A stretch of DNA of 64,000 nucleotides from Candidatus Poribacteria bacterium (GTDB lineage Bacteria > Poribacteria > WGA-4E > WGA-3G). This document shows, one piece after another, positions 1-9,106 of this stretch. The translations under genes were made by a program, and so were the position numbers. Where the stretch lies: the NCBI GenBank assembly GCA_022826805.1, contig JAJDUH010000013.1, forward strand, positions 42,844 through 106,843. Direction: 5' to 3'. The notes beneath the pieces are model-generated. The model saw only the letters and a list, made by a program, of their open reading frames with translations. It was not told where the DNA came from and made no database searches. Within the stretch, counting starts at the first letter, position 1. Every line of letters starts with the position of its first letter.

Positions 1-941
1 CCCCCAGCAGCATCGTCTTCCGCGTCCGACACTGATCCTGCATCTTCTGATGCCAACGGAATAACAATCTCTGGACGAACAACCCCGGCACGAATCTGTG
101 TCGCCCCATTGATAGAGGTTTTCATTGATTGCCGTGCTTTCAAGAGTGTGAATGTCTGTTCCGCCATCGCGACGCGCCCGAATCCTTCTGTAATAACCAG
201 TGTAATGCCAATCTCCTCAGAACCGGTAATCGCGACACCCAGTTCATAGCCGAGAAGTTCCCGCAGATCCGCGTCATCAATTCCACCAGCGATGATACCT
301 CTCACGCCGTGTTGAATCGCTTTCTGAATCGCATCTGTTGTAACCAACGAACCGCCAACCAGAATACTATCTCGGTGTTCTGAGAGAATCTGTTCAGCTG
401 TCAGATCATCACTCGACGATTTGGCGACAATGACCAAATTTCCTACCGTCTCGCCACCAATCCCGAAAATGCCTTGGATATAAGTGCCGTACGTCTCTAC
501 GGTGACCCCTTCAGTCGGAACAGCCTCTGTTACCGTGCCATCTGTATATGCCTTGACCTCAACCGGGATAGGCGGTTCACGAAGGATAACCTGTCCTGTG
601 ACCTCCGATACCGCTTCAATTGTGCCATCAATCGGTGAACGTGCCTGTGATTTGAAAAGCCCAAAGAGCCCTTTCGTTGTGGCAATAATCTCATCTTTTG
701 AAACGGGTGCGCCGACGGGTTTGAGCATATGTTCAGCGATTTCGTTTGGTGGGACACTGAGTAGATTCGCGACATTCAGTAGTTGAACGTTGCCCGGCAG
801 ATCCGCTTTTGCAACGACATCTTCTGCCTTGACTCTCGCACCGGCTTCAACGAGTACCTCGCCTTCAAGCGGAAGTCGGCGTTCTTTTTCAATAGTCATC
901 CGCTCGGTCACCTTAAGACCGGGGGTATATGCATGCGCCAT
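1..941 (-). CDS. Barrel-sandwich-like hypothetical protein, 3' end beyond window
   Basis: An open frame runs from ATG at 941 to the window edge (313 codons, no stop), so the C-terminus is missing. GAGGT lies 6 nt before the start. Residues 20-45 read LPLEGEVLVEAGARVKAEDV, followed near residue 90-110 by KSQARSPIDGTIEAVS. This G-V-G-V pattern is typical of barrel-sandwich hybrid folds (biotinyl/lipoyl, RnfC N-terminal type). A later part (about 205-260, ILVGGSLVTTDAIQKAI and VRGIIAGGIDDADLRELLG) looks like an alpha/beta unit. The first 1.5 kb contains no other plausible gene. I do not recognise the family, so no function is proposed. Confidence 0.7.
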   Translation of the reverse strand, partial: MAHAYTPGLKVTERMTIEKERRLPLEGEVLVEAGARVKAEDVVAKADLPGNVQLLNVANLLSVPPNEIAEHMLKPVGAPVSKDEIIATTKGLFGLFKSQARSPIDGTIEAVSEVTGQVILREPPIPVEVKAYTDGTVTEAVPTEGVTVETYGTYIQGIFGIGGETVGNLVIVAKSSSDDLTAEQILSEHRDSILVGGSLVTTDAIQKAIQHGVRGIIAGGIDDADLRELLGYELGVAITGSEEIGITLVITEGFGRVAMAEQTFTLLKARQSMKTSINGATQIRAGVVRPEIVIPLASEDAGSVSDAEDDAAG

Positions 942-1355
942 TCATTAACCTCAATTTCAAGATATAATCTATTTCTAAAAATTCTATAAGTATGCTGTCT
1001 TTGTTAACTTAGGGTCGTTGAAACTTCGTCAGCGAAATACATTAGCAACCTTTGGTTATCCCGTAAGCACGACCTCTGGGTTACAATTCTTACCCTCGGA
1101 ACCCCATGTGCATGTTCGGTGTTGATTCAACTCGAAACCCATAACCGACAACTGACTGCTTTTTACCGACAACTGATAACTGAATACCTAATATATTATA
1201 CCATTTTCGTTGCGTTTATGCTAAAATGAAACTATGGGTTCATTCAGTTTTCCTGTAGAAGCGAGCTCCTGCTCGCAAATTCACCCACAGAATAGAGATA
1301 AACCAAAAACTTGATAGTCCTGATGAAATCAAAATTTAGATGAGGTGAAGCAACA
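942..1355. other. Intergenic, 414 bp, divergent upstream region with repeat fragments
   Basis: This stretch separates two divergent genes. It holds a dispersed-repeat fragment (1145-1188) and GTAGAAGCGAGCTCCTGCTC near 1255, a word related to GTAGGAGCGATCTC at 27311 and 32314. No open frame with a ribosome site was seen. Promoters for both genes should lie here, but none is convincing by eye. Confidence 0.5.
1145..1188 (+). repeat. Dispersed CCGACAACTGA/ACTGATAACTGA repeat
   Basis: Two tandem versions of CCGACAACTGAC and CCGACAACTGATAACTGA. The same words recur at 13542-13670, 24271-24305, 27341-27390, 49012-49032 and 63828-63853, always between genes. Confidence 0.7.
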
Positions 1356-2204
1356 ATGTCTAACCAAGGCGTAACCTACAAAACCGACAAGGTCATGCCG
1401 ACGTGGGAACAACTCGCTGAAATGGGACGTGATCTCCAATTTTATCCAAGCGTCCCCGAGCATCCAAAAGTGCTAACCCAGAAACAGTTGGCAGATTTCA
1501 ACCACGTCGGTTATATCAAAGGCATCCCAATTTTCGATGAAGCCGAGATCGGTGAGCACCGCCAGTACTTTGATGCCCTATTGGCGAATGTTCTTTCAGC
1601 AGGTGGTAGTAGCTATTCCATTATCTCCGCGCACATGAAATATGGAAAGGTCTATGACCTGCTCACACATCCAAAGATCGTCGCCTGTGTAAAGGACCTG
1701 ATCGGCGAAAATGTTATCGGTTGGGGTGCGCACTACTTCTGCAAAATGCCACACGATTCACAAACCGTTGGCTGGCATCAAGATGCCGGTTATTGGCCTC
1801 TTACACCTTCCAAGACCGTTACCGTTTGGCTCGCAATTGACGATGCCACCGTCGAAAACGGTGCGATGCGGTTTATTACAGGTTCGCATCATCTCGGACA
1901 CTTAACAGCCCGACACAGCGCACCTGACGATAACAGCGTGTTAGGTCAAATTGTTGAAGATGCTGAACAGTACGGTGAACCCGTGGATGTTGAACTCAAA
2001 GCAGGCGAAATCTCTATCCATACCGACCTGCTTTTACACGGATCGAACGCCAATCCTTCACCGAAGCGACGGTGCGGTCTCACTTTGCGTTACTGTGCTA
2101 CTGATGTCCAAGCGTCCTATCGTTGGGATAGAGAAGGGGTCGTCGTGAGCGGAGAGGATAGAAGCGGAAACTGGGGAAACCCACCGCGGCCGCTTGTCGA
2201 TTAA
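1356..2204 (+). CDS. Phytanoyl-CoA dioxygenase (PhyH) family protein 1
   Basis: A 282-aa Fe(II)/2-oxoglutarate dioxygenase of the PhyH family. The metal triad is visible as HQD (H141, D143, in GWHQDAGYW) and the distal H228 (LLHGSNAN), with basic residues (KRR) about ten residues later that would bind 2-oxoglutarate. AGGTG lies 9 nt before the ATG. Family members hydroxylate varied substrates, so the substrate cannot be read from sequence. It stands alone, followed by repeats. It is one of five PhyH-type genes in this window, and they differ strongly from one another outside the metal site. Confidence 0.92.
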   Translation: MSNQGVTYKTDKVMPTWEQLAEMGRDLQFYPSVPEHPKVLTQKQLADFNHVGYIKGIPIFDEAEIGEHRQYFDALLANVLSAGGSSYSIISAHMKYGKVYDLLTHPKIVACVKDLIGENVIGWGAHYFCKMPHDSQTVGWHQDAGYWPLTPSKTVTVWLAIDDATVENGAMRFITGSHHLGHLTARHSAPDDNSVLGQIVEDAEQYGEPVDVELKAGEISIHTDLLLHGSNANPSPKRRCGLTLRYCATDVQASYRWDREGVVVSGEDRSGNWGNPPRPLVD

Positions 2205-2227
2205 TCCAACCGCTGACCATCAAATCG

Positions 2228-2284
2228 GTAGGGTTTTTGCTTGGGTATTTCTGCGGATTTCTTCAAGGTTTCCTAATCTCGCTG
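2228..2284 (+). repeat. Degenerate copy of the TTTTTGCTTGGGTGTTTC hairpin-loop repeat
   Basis: GGGTTTTTGCTTGGGTATTT is followed by CTTCAAGGTTTCCTAATCTC, matching 53109-53153 closely and the loops at 10161-10203 and 60424-60459. The arms are degenerate here. Confidence 0.6.
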
Positions 2285-2305
2285 GTGTCTACTTGTATTA
2301 GTAAC

Positions 2306-2405
2306 GTAGGTTGGGTTGAGCAGCATGCAAAAGCAACCTTATACTTCCAAACAACCTGCTGACTCCCCATAACCTGATTTAAAAATAGCACAAGCGAAAC
2401 CCAAC
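2306..2405 (+). repeat. REP-like 100-bp element, copy 1
   Basis: It starts GTAGGTTGGGTTGAG and ends AGCGAAACCCAAC. The ends are partly complementary (GTTGGGTT / AACCCAAC). The 70-odd bp interior does not match the other six copies. Confidence 0.85.
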
Positions 2406-2421
2406 TGACAACTCTTCACTT

Positions 2422-3921
2422 TTATTTCACATCGCTTCTCATAAACGCTAAGGAGGTCGCCATAAACAGGAGTAGCGCAAGCGAGGCCAATAGCATCATG
2501 TCCAACACTGCCCCCTTGAAAGTGACACCCAAGCTCAGTTTGTCTGAAAATTTGGGAATGCTGTTAAAAGGCACAGGTTTTTGGGACAGCCCTTCCTTTA
2601 CAAGATAGACATGGTAGCTGTCATTATCTCCTCGGTCCTCCGATTGGATGAAGTCAACAAACTGTTGTCTGTAGCGACGTGCTTGTTGGACAAATCTTTT
2701 ATGTCTGGCAAACCCAGTGCCAGCCAGAGATTCTAAGGCATATTTGTAGATAGCCGCTGGAGATAGCCGCGTAATTTGCCTCGTAAGTTCAACTTGAACA
2801 AACTGCTTATCCAGGTGTTCATCATCAAATCTGCTTGTCACATCTGCGCGTTCGGTTAAGTAGTCAGCCCACACTTGTAATGCCTCAAGTTTCGGCGGAT
2901 TATCGGTAGGAGAACCGAATTGAAAGAGTCTCCTATCTTTTTCAAAGTACCGGTGGTTGATTTCATCCAGTTTCGCCTGCTTTTGTCGAGAAGCCTCGCT
3001 TCTGGAGGGAACCTGCTGGAAACCACTTGCCAATACACCCATCGTATTTGGAATAAGCACCACGGACACGACCCAAATTAGAAGCAGTACCAACAAGCTG
3101 CTTGACGAATCAGAAAATTGGCTTGAAATAAACAGTCCGAGCCATAAGAATATCGTGATATAGATGGCGGAAATGACAAAGGTTATTCCCATCCTTGCCC
3201 ATTCGCTCCCGTCAAAGGACACCAAATCCGACGCGGTAACGATCATTAGGTTAAGCAATATCCCAAGAAGCAGAGGAAGTAGAATTGTGAGAAACGCACC
3301 GACGAATTTTCCCAGAAGCACGGTGGCACGGGACACAGAATTAGCCATGAGTAAACTTAATGTCCCTATTTCACGCTCTCCAGAGATTCCATCGTATGTG
3401 AATAAGATCGCCATAAAACTCATTACCAACCCGATGATAAACGTCCAATCTAATTCCGTGAAATTTGGCAACGCATCATTTTTACGAAAGACATCTTGTG
3501 GATATTCAAGCGACCAATTGTTTGAACATGAGTAGTGGAAATTTGAAGTGCGCCAGCTGTTGTAAGAGCCACCGTCTCCCGTGACTCGCTTCGGCAAATT
3601 TGTGTCTTCACCCATGGCAATAAATGCCAATGGACTTGGACGCTTATATAGGTCCCCTGGCCCCTTTACAGCTAACTCACCCAAACTCTGACTTCGCTCT
3701 TTCATTGACGCTATTGCGGCATTGATGTCTTCAGAATGCTGTGCTATCCTCCGCGGATATTTACTACTCACGAATATCACGCCATTCATTACCATCAGCA
3801 CCATTACCAGAATCAGCGTGAGGGCAAATCGAAAGCGCGTCAGGTTATCAAGGATTTCTCGTTTTGCTATGTGCCAAATTTTGCCTCCACGGGCAAAATT
3901 TGTCTTAGCTTTACATTTCAT
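2422..3921 (-). CDS. ABC-2 type transporter permease with large external domain (second of pair)
   Basis: About 499 aa. A longer reading from GTG at 3954 overlaps the upstream stop, but AAGGAG at 3932-3927 sits 5 nt before ATG at 3921, so that start is preferred. One N-terminal membrane segment (FALTLILVMVLMVMNGVIF) is followed by an extracytoplasmic region of about 130 residues and then a block of membrane helices beginning WTFIIGLVMSFMAILFTYDG and containing ISGEREIGTLSLLMA, a signature of ABC-2/DUF3526 permeases. A second external segment precedes a last C-terminal helix. It pairs with the upstream permease and probably forms a heterodimer. No ATPase gene is nearby. The first codons lie in a dispersed repeat (3875-3916). 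Confidence 0.85.
   Translation of the reverse strand: MKCKAKTNFARGGKIWHIAKREILDNLTRFRFALTLILVMVLMVMNGVIFVSSKYPRRIAQHSEDINAAIASMKERSQSLGELAVKGPGDLYKRPSPLAFIAMGEDTNLPKRVTGDGGSYNSWRTSNFHYSCSNNWSLEYPQDVFRKNDALPNFTELDWTFIIGLVMSFMAILFTYDGISGEREIGTLSLLMANSVSRATVLLGKFVGAFLTILLPLLLGILLNLMIVTASDLVSFDGSEWARMGITFVISAIYITIFLWLGLFISSQFSDSSSSLLVLLLIWVVSVVLIPNTMGVLASGFQQVPSRSEASRQKQAKLDEINHRYFEKDRRLFQFGSPTDNPPKLEALQVWADYLTERADVTSRFDDEHLDKQFVQVELTRQITRLSPAAIYKYALESLAGTGFARHKRFVQQARRYRQQFVDFIQSEDRGDNDSYHVYLVKEGLSQKPVPFNSIPKFSDKLSLGVTFKGAVLDMMLLASLALLLFMATSLAFMRSDVK
3875..3916 (+). repeat. Hairpin plus TCTTAGCTTTACAT element, copy 1 (inside coding start)
   Basis: Perfect 11-bp inverted repeat CAAATTTTGCC / GGCAAAATTTG (3875-3885, 3892-3902) followed directly by TCTTAGCTTTACAT. 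The same arrangement is at 26165-26204 and, with a different stem, at 59362-59411. Here it encodes residues 2-16 of the permease on the opposite strand. Confidence 0.75.
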
Positions 3922-3953
3922 TTTCACTCCTTTACGCAATCCAGAACCACCCA

Positions 3954-5444
3954 CTATACCACGTCGTAGCGCAAGAATGAGATAAATGCTCCCATGAAGA
4001 ATAGGATATTTAGTACTATGAGTATCATAATATCTGGCACCGCACGCTCCATGCTGCCACCAATACCTTCGCGTTGTTCCTTAAATCTGGGCATTCCGCT
4101 TAAATTGAGCGGCCCTTCGGAATTGCTTCTTGTAAACCAGCGACGTGAAGAGAATATTTTTCCGTCTCTCAGATATTCAACCCATTCGCGGCGATATTGT
4201 TGAGCCTGTTCCATAAATCGCCAGAAACTTCCCAAGTCTGTTTCCGCAAGAATCGCAGCGGCATTGTAATAAACCGATGCCGGAGATACACGCGATATGT
4301 TCAATGCTAATAGAGACTGGCGGTTCGGGTTTTTGTCGAGATACGCTTTACGTATTTGCCATATCCTATCTGCATATTGTGCCCGAAGATTTTCTTTAAA
4401 TCCATAGTACTCTTGGAGAAGAAAAGCACCTTCATTGTTTCTAATACCGCTCATGCCTATAGTTTCTCCGCTTCCGTATGATGTGCTGTTTGCACTTATC
4501 CCCAGACCTGATGGGTTAGCAAGTTCCCAAGCATGCTCAACATTCAGTTTCTTCAAATAATCTTCCACTCTATCTTCAAATTCACGCCACAGTTCACCTG
4601 CCTGCGTCATGTATGACTCTTCTGATTCAAGCGGACTCGCATGTTCCACCAATAAAACCGTTAAATTTGGCACAATAAGCACAAAAAGCACCCAGATACA
4701 CATTGAGAACATCAGGGTGATAGAAGGTCGGTGTGTTCGAGCGGAAAGGAAGAGTCCAATAAGAAAAAAGAGGGAGACGTAAAGCATAGATAGGAGGAAG
4801 ATTAACAATATCCGTCCCCAATCCGAGCTGCTAAACGAGACATAAGGGGAAAATTGTATCACCAATAAGCCTGCCACAAAGCTCGCAATAAGCGGGAAAA
4901 AAATCGATGCCATTCCGGCTATGTATTTCCCCAACAGCAGCGTTGGTCGCGAGACTGCACAAGAGAGTGTCAATCCCAAGGTCCCCGCTTCCTTTTCCCG
5001 TGAAATAGCATCGTAAGCGAAAAGCAGGGCTAACAGACTCATTACCACTTGGCAGATGACCGTGAAGTCAATGGAGGAAAATATATTGAGGTACGGATTA
5101 TCAGAACCGTGTTGTTCAGCAACAGCCGGAACATATCCGTGTGCCACTGTTACCGTATTGCCTTTTCTTTTATCCACGCCTTCGGTGAAGATGCTGAGCA
5201 GTTTCGGTTGTCTGTTGCACTTCAGTTTACGAGTATCACCGAATTCAGAATATTTCTCGATGTTCCTTATCACATCTTCATTTTCTCGGAGAGCCGTCTG
5301 ATAACTTTGCAGTCTATCCTCGTAACCTCTGGTCAAAACGAAAAGATTGGTCACAATCAAGAAGAAATAGATGAGTAATCCCATTAAGAATCGGAAACTC
5401 AAAATATTTGCTGTAATTTCTCTTCTAACAATTGTCCAAAGCAT
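3954..5444 (-). CDS. ABC-2 type transporter permease with large external domain (first of pair)
   Basis: 496 aa, with the same architecture as its neighbour: an N-terminal helix (FLMGLLIYFFLIVTNLFVL), an external loop of about 110 residues, membrane helices starting near FTVICQVVMSLLALLFAYDA with AISREKEAGTLGLTLSCAVS, a second external region, and a C-terminal helix (MILIVLNILFFMGAFISFL). This is the DUF3526/ABC-2 permease layout. It lies 72 bp downstream of the sigma-factor gene, same strand, so the three genes probably form one transcript. The ribosome site is weak (GAGAGA). Substrate unknown; such permeases are often used in export or in resistance to envelope-active compounds. Confidence 0.85.
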   Translation of the reverse strand: MLWTIVRREITANILSFRFLMGLLIYFFLIVTNLFVLTRGYEDRLQSYQTALRENEDVIRNIEKYSEFGDTRKLKCNRQPKLLSIFTEGVDKRKGNTVTVAHGYVPAVAEQHGSDNPYLNIFSSIDFTVICQVVMSLLALLFAYDAISREKEAGTLGLTLSCAVSRPTLLLGKYIAGMASIFFPLIASFVAGLLVIQFSPYVSFSSSDWGRILLIFLLSMLYVSLFFLIGLFLSARTHRPSITLMFSMCIWVLFVLIVPNLTVLLVEHASPLESEESYMTQAGELWREFEDRVEDYLKKLNVEHAWELANPSGLGISANSTSYGSGETIGMSGIRNNEGAFLLQEYYGFKENLRAQYADRIWQIRKAYLDKNPNRQSLLALNISRVSPASVYYNAAAILAETDLGSFWRFMEQAQQYRREWVEYLRDGKIFSSRRWFTRSNSEGPLNLSGMPRFKEQREGIGGSMERAVPDIMILIVLNILFFMGAFISFLRYDVV

Positions 5445-5516
5445 TATATTCTCTCGGATTACGGCAAGAGGTCTTTAATTTTATTTTTTCGTTCTTCCGA
5501 TGGGTGCGATTCGAAT

Positions 5517-6779
5517 TCAAAAATTTTCAGTGACGCGCCACTTCTCAGTAACCGGTTCGCAGAGGTAGGTACTGATTGATTGATATGTGTACGTAGAGCC
5601 GATCTGCAAAGGGAGATATTCTTCTGTCTTACCCGGGGTTTTGTATTCCATTAATTCTACTTCCGTTGTATTACCGTTAGAATGCTCGTAGCGCATTTTC
5701 ACGAGTCCAACCCCCTCAGCAAACCATAAATAGCGTACGCCGTTAACATACGGGCTCATTTCTCTGTTACTTGGCGCATAACGTTCGCCGTTACTAATGA
5801 CAAGCAGATTATTCTGTGAATGTGGATCGGTGTCGAGAAAGACACTTTTATGCTTCAGACACGTCGGGAAAATGCCAGCGGGAACTTCTACTTGTTTATA
5901 TTCTTCCAAGGTTGTCTGTGCTTGGGAGTTCCAGAATCCTTCTTGATGCCAAGTATCCCCTATAACTGTGGGAAATCTGAGTAGGAGCGGCGTAATGGCG
6001 GTTCCACATAAGGCTATTGACATGTGCTCAAATGGACCGTCTCCTTCCCAACCGAAACTGAAACTGCTAAATCGCAAAAGGGCATCCTTCTTTATCAAAG
6101 AGGCACTTCCCTGTCCTGATTTTTTGCCGTTCTCAGTCGTGGCATCAAAGTTTATCTTTATGTTACGTTCATTGGATGCCTCGTTGAGTGTAGCGAAAGT
6201 TTGGAAGTCGTCAAGCGTAGATTGCCCCGAAGGTTCGTGATCCTTTAATCGCTGCCGTGCCCGGTTGAGTCGACTTTTTATCGTATTAGTAGTTACGCCT
6301 AAAAAAGTGGCTATCTTTTCACAGGACATTCCGTCGAAATAGTGGAGGGTGACGACAATGCGTTCGCTTTCCCGTAATTTCGCAAGCCATTTTTTGACAA
6401 TTTCGCGTAGTTCTTGTGCTGCTTCTTTAGCTTGTTCTCGCACCAGATATCCAGAATATGGGTCGTTGTGTTCCAAGGCAATATTCATGTTCTTGGAAAG
6501 TTCGGAATTCAGATGTCTCTCGCGAAACCATGCCAGGCAACATCGCGTCGCAATAGCATTGATCCACCCAGAAAATCGATGTGAATCCTTCAGACTCCCA
6601 AGTTTCCGATGTGCTTTCAGGAAGGTCTCCTGCGTAATATCTTGGGCGATGTGGAAATCACCAATTGTCCGCCAGGCAAGCGTGTGTACCTGTTTTTGAT
6701 ATTTCTCTACTAACATCGTGAAGGCTGTCTCGTCATCTGCAAGGGCGCGATCAACTAATACAACATCATCGTTTCGCAT
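5517..6779 (-). CDS. ECF-type sigma factor with about 220-residue C-terminal extension
   Basis: 420 aa, about twice the usual ECF length. Region 2 covers residues 5-90 (AQDITQETFLKAHRKL, RFSGWINAIATRCCLAWFRE) and region 4 covers about 125-185 (SCEKIATFLGVTTNTIKSRL). After residue 200 comes a beta-rich domain with VNGVRYLWFAEGVGLVKMRY and LPLQIGSTYTYQ, a style normally met in secreted or periplasmic proteins, yet no membrane segment separates the two halves. GGAGG lies 5 nt before the ATG. It is the first gene of a likely operon with two ABC-2 permeases and may control them; no separate anti-sigma gene is present. Confidence 0.85.
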   Translation of the reverse strand: MRNDDVVLVDRALADDETAFTMLVEKYQKQVHTLAWRTIGDFHIAQDITQETFLKAHRKLGSLKDSHRFSGWINAIATRCCLAWFRERHLNSELSKNMNIALEHNDPYSGYLVREQAKEAAQELREIVKKWLAKLRESERIVVTLHYFDGMSCEKIATFLGVTTNTIKSRLNRARQRLKDHEPSGQSTLDDFQTFATLNEASNERNIKINFDATTENGKKSGQGSASLIKKDALLRFSSFSFGWEGDGPFEHMSIALCGTAITPLLLRFPTVIGDTWHQEGFWNSQAQTTLEEYKQVEVPAGIFPTCLKHKSVFLDTDPHSQNNLLVISNGERYAPSNREMSPYVNGVRYLWFAEGVGLVKMRYEHSNGNTTEVELMEYKTPGKTEEYLPLQIGSTYTYQSISTYLCEPVTEKWRVTENF

Positions 6780-7053
6780 CAGGACCTCCGAGTCCGAACG
6801 AATTTAAGTCTCAACCCGTAGTGTTCATCTGATTTTTGACTTAGTGACGCGGGTTGCGGAGAAAAGGTTGCATAATTCCGCAAATAGGCAGATAACTACC
6901 TTCCAAGGAAAGCAGCATCAACGGTTTGAGAAAGAAAAGAAAATCGTTAGGGGTGAAATAGAAAGAAACTGTCCTTGAGAAAACCCGTACACCGCACTAT
7001 GGATTAACCCAAAAAGTCGGAAATAATCACAATGAAGAGAGGAATAAAGCACG

Positions 7054-7854
7054 CTAAGCTTGAGCGGGGTTCAAAAATCCCAACTCGTCTAACCGATCAA
7101 TCCAACGTTGCCGCTTTTCACTTCCTTCTGAATTTGCGATCCAATGTGGATCGTAGAGTGAGGCACCCGGTCGGTTAAAGTGTTCAGGACTTTTAGCATT
7201 GCTGCGCGCTCGCTCGCGTGTCGCAGCATCTTCTACAGGGGTTTTCGGGTTATTATAGTAGACCACCGTACACATCCGACGGTCGTCACTACCACCCCAG
7301 CTTGCGTGCCAACACCGCATATCAAAAGCGACTACATCACCCGGTTCCGATTTGCAAACATAACCTGGAACATCACAAATCTCCAGACCCAATTCATTCA
7401 AATTTTCGCGTAAATCATTGTGCAGCGGATTCTTGTGAGAACCCGGAATCAGCCGCAATGCTCCGGTTTCGGCACCAACAGGTTCCAGATAATAGGCAAA
7501 TTTCACCCCATAACAATCCTTGGTCGGATCGACATTATGATCGGGATGCCAATTCGTGTTACCCACATAACGGTTCGCGTCCGAGACACAGAAAAACACA
7601 TCGTCGCCATAGAGTTGCTCTGCTACGCCGCTGAATCGTGGATCTTCTGGCAAATTCGCAAAAAATGGTGTTTCCGGTCCCAGCATCGGCAGCCAATGTC
7701 GGTGTGTCCCGTCAAATGGTGCGTGCTGATATGCCGCCTCCATTGCTGCTTCAAACTCCTTATGTATCGTCTTCAGTTCATCTTGGCTGAACAATTGCCG
7801 GAAAATCAGGAATCCCAAGGTGTCAAAGTGCTTGATTTGCTGTTCTGTAAGCAT
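7054..7854 (-). CDS. Phytanoyl-CoA dioxygenase family protein 2
   Basis: 266 aa from ATG at 7854, chosen because GGAGG (7865-7861) sits 6 nt before it; ATGs at 7857 and 7869 are in frame but badly placed. The metal site is NWHPDHNVD (H103, D105) and CWHASWGG (H183), with an arginine pair shortly after (DDRRMCTVVYYN). The fold and length are normal for PhyH. It follows another PhyH gene by 30 bp on the same strand, downstream of a 2-hydroxyacid dehydrogenase, so the three may act on one hydroxylated substrate. Substrate unknown. Confidence 0.92.
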   Translation of the reverse strand: MLTEQQIKHFDTLGFLIFRQLFSQDELKTIHKEFEAAMEAAYQHAPFDGTHRHWLPMLGPETPFFANLPEDPRFSGVAEQLYGDDVFFCVSDANRYVGNTNWHPDHNVDPTKDCYGVKFAYYLEPVGAETGALRLIPGSHKNPLHNDLRENLNELGLEICDVPGYVCKSEPGDVVAFDMRCWHASWGGSDDRRMCTVVYYNNPKTPVEDAATRERARSNAKSPEHFNRPGASLYDPHWIANSEGSEKRQRWIDRLDELGFLNPAQA

Positions 7855-7884
7855 CATGTTCCTCCGCATTTTGTGGAATTACAA

Positions 7885-9078
7885 TCATATTTCCCAACTC
7901 GTAACAAAATCTTCGACGCTAAAATCCGTAGGTATATCGTTCGGATTATATTCAGATGTCCGTTGGAAACCCGGCTGGTGGATCTCCTCTGAAAGCTTCA
8001 GTTTTTCATCGAGTGCTTGGAATCGCCGCCACAGTTCAGTTGTCTGTTCGGGGATAAAATGGGTTCCAAGATACGTAATGTCTCGACCGTTACCCCACAG
8101 AGAGGCTGGATTGGCAGTTGTGTGCTTCAGTTTATACAGCTTATTAGCCAGTTTTGAAAGCATGATAACGCTCACCATTCGCTCGTATGGTGAAGGGTGC
8201 AATACTTTCAATTCAGCACGAAATCGGTCTCTATCTCCGTTGATAATGCTATGAAAGATAGCGGCTACTCTGTCGAACTCCTCGAAAAAGAGGGCATCCC
8301 ACACCTCAAACTGCTCTCGTGTCGTGTGTGAGAGATGGTGATAAAATCCAGGTTCCCAGTGTCGCCAGTGAACGTTGGGCAACGCCGCAAATCCAAATGG
8401 ACGGTAACCCGGATGAAGTGTCCGCCGCATCTTGCTGCTGTAATAGCTTCCCCAGTGCAACAGCAGATGCGTATACACGACCCCGTCCCCAGCATTCAGT
8501 TCAACAGGAACCCCGCCCGGCAATGGAACAGATGGATTTTCTGCGAGTTGGCGACGTTCTGCCTCGGTGTTAATCCGACGATGGCTACGCGGGACAATCC
8601 AGAATACACTGTCGTCGTACAAAGCGATATTCCACTGCAGATAACTGGGACCGTGGTGCTCCATGTTTGAAATCATTCCGCACAGTGGAGCAGGTTCACC
8701 AGGACCAATGTCCCGATGCCAATGCATCGGACCGACATCGCGGCTCCCACTGCAGATACAAGTAAATTGGTGCGGTACAACGTGTTCTGCTGTTATTAAC
8801 TGCTGGCTGACCCCCAGCGTATTTTCGTGAAGCAGAAATTCAATCGCTGAGGCAGACGTTTCATCACAATCAGTATCAAATCTCAAACGCGGTTGTCCAG
8901 AACTCTCCCAATCACCACCTTGTGGATCGCTCGGAAAACGCCGTTGCGCGGAGATTTCCTTTCTCCGATCGACCATGTGTTCGATGCTACGCCGCAGCGG
9001 TTCGAGTTCTGCTTTCGGCACGACTTCACGCAAGATATTGTAACCTTCTTCTGTGAACTGCTGCTGGTCAACTTGCAT
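7885..9078 (-). CDS. PhyH-like dioxygenase 3, long form
   Basis: 397 aa, about 100 longer than the other single-domain copies because of a C-terminal helical tail. The metal site is MHWHRDIGPG (H121, D123) and THLLLHWGS (H208). The tail contains EVWDALFFEEFDRVAAIFH and a Tyr/Trp-rich segment before the end. GAGGAGAA precedes the ATG. It lies 28 bp from the dehydrogenase and 30 bp from PhyH 2, giving a compact three-gene minus-strand unit. Confidence 0.88.
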   Translation of the reverse strand: MQVDQQQFTEEGYNILREVVPKAELEPLRRSIEHMVDRRKEISAQRRFPSDPQGGDWESSGQPRLRFDTDCDETSASAIEFLLHENTLGVSQQLITAEHVVPHQFTCICSGSRDVGPMHWHRDIGPGEPAPLCGMISNMEHHGPSYLQWNIALYDDSVFWIVPRSHRRINTEAERRQLAENPSVPLPGGVPVELNAGDGVVYTHLLLHWGSYYSSKMRRTLHPGYRPFGFAALPNVHWRHWEPGFYHHLSHTTREQFEVWDALFFEEFDRVAAIFHSIINGDRDRFRAELKVLHPSPYERMVSVIMLSKLANKLYKLKHTTANPASLWGNGRDITYLGTHFIPEQTTELWRRFQALDEKLKLSEEIHQPGFQRTSEYNPNDIPTDFSVEDFVTSWEI

Positions 9079-9106
9079 GATATTTCTCCTCTTCCTGAGG
9101 TGATTT

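Noticed and set aside
129..786. Open frames on the plus strand near the left edge
   Set aside because: They lie wholly opposite the 313-codon minus-strand gene, which has a ribosome site and better codon pattern.
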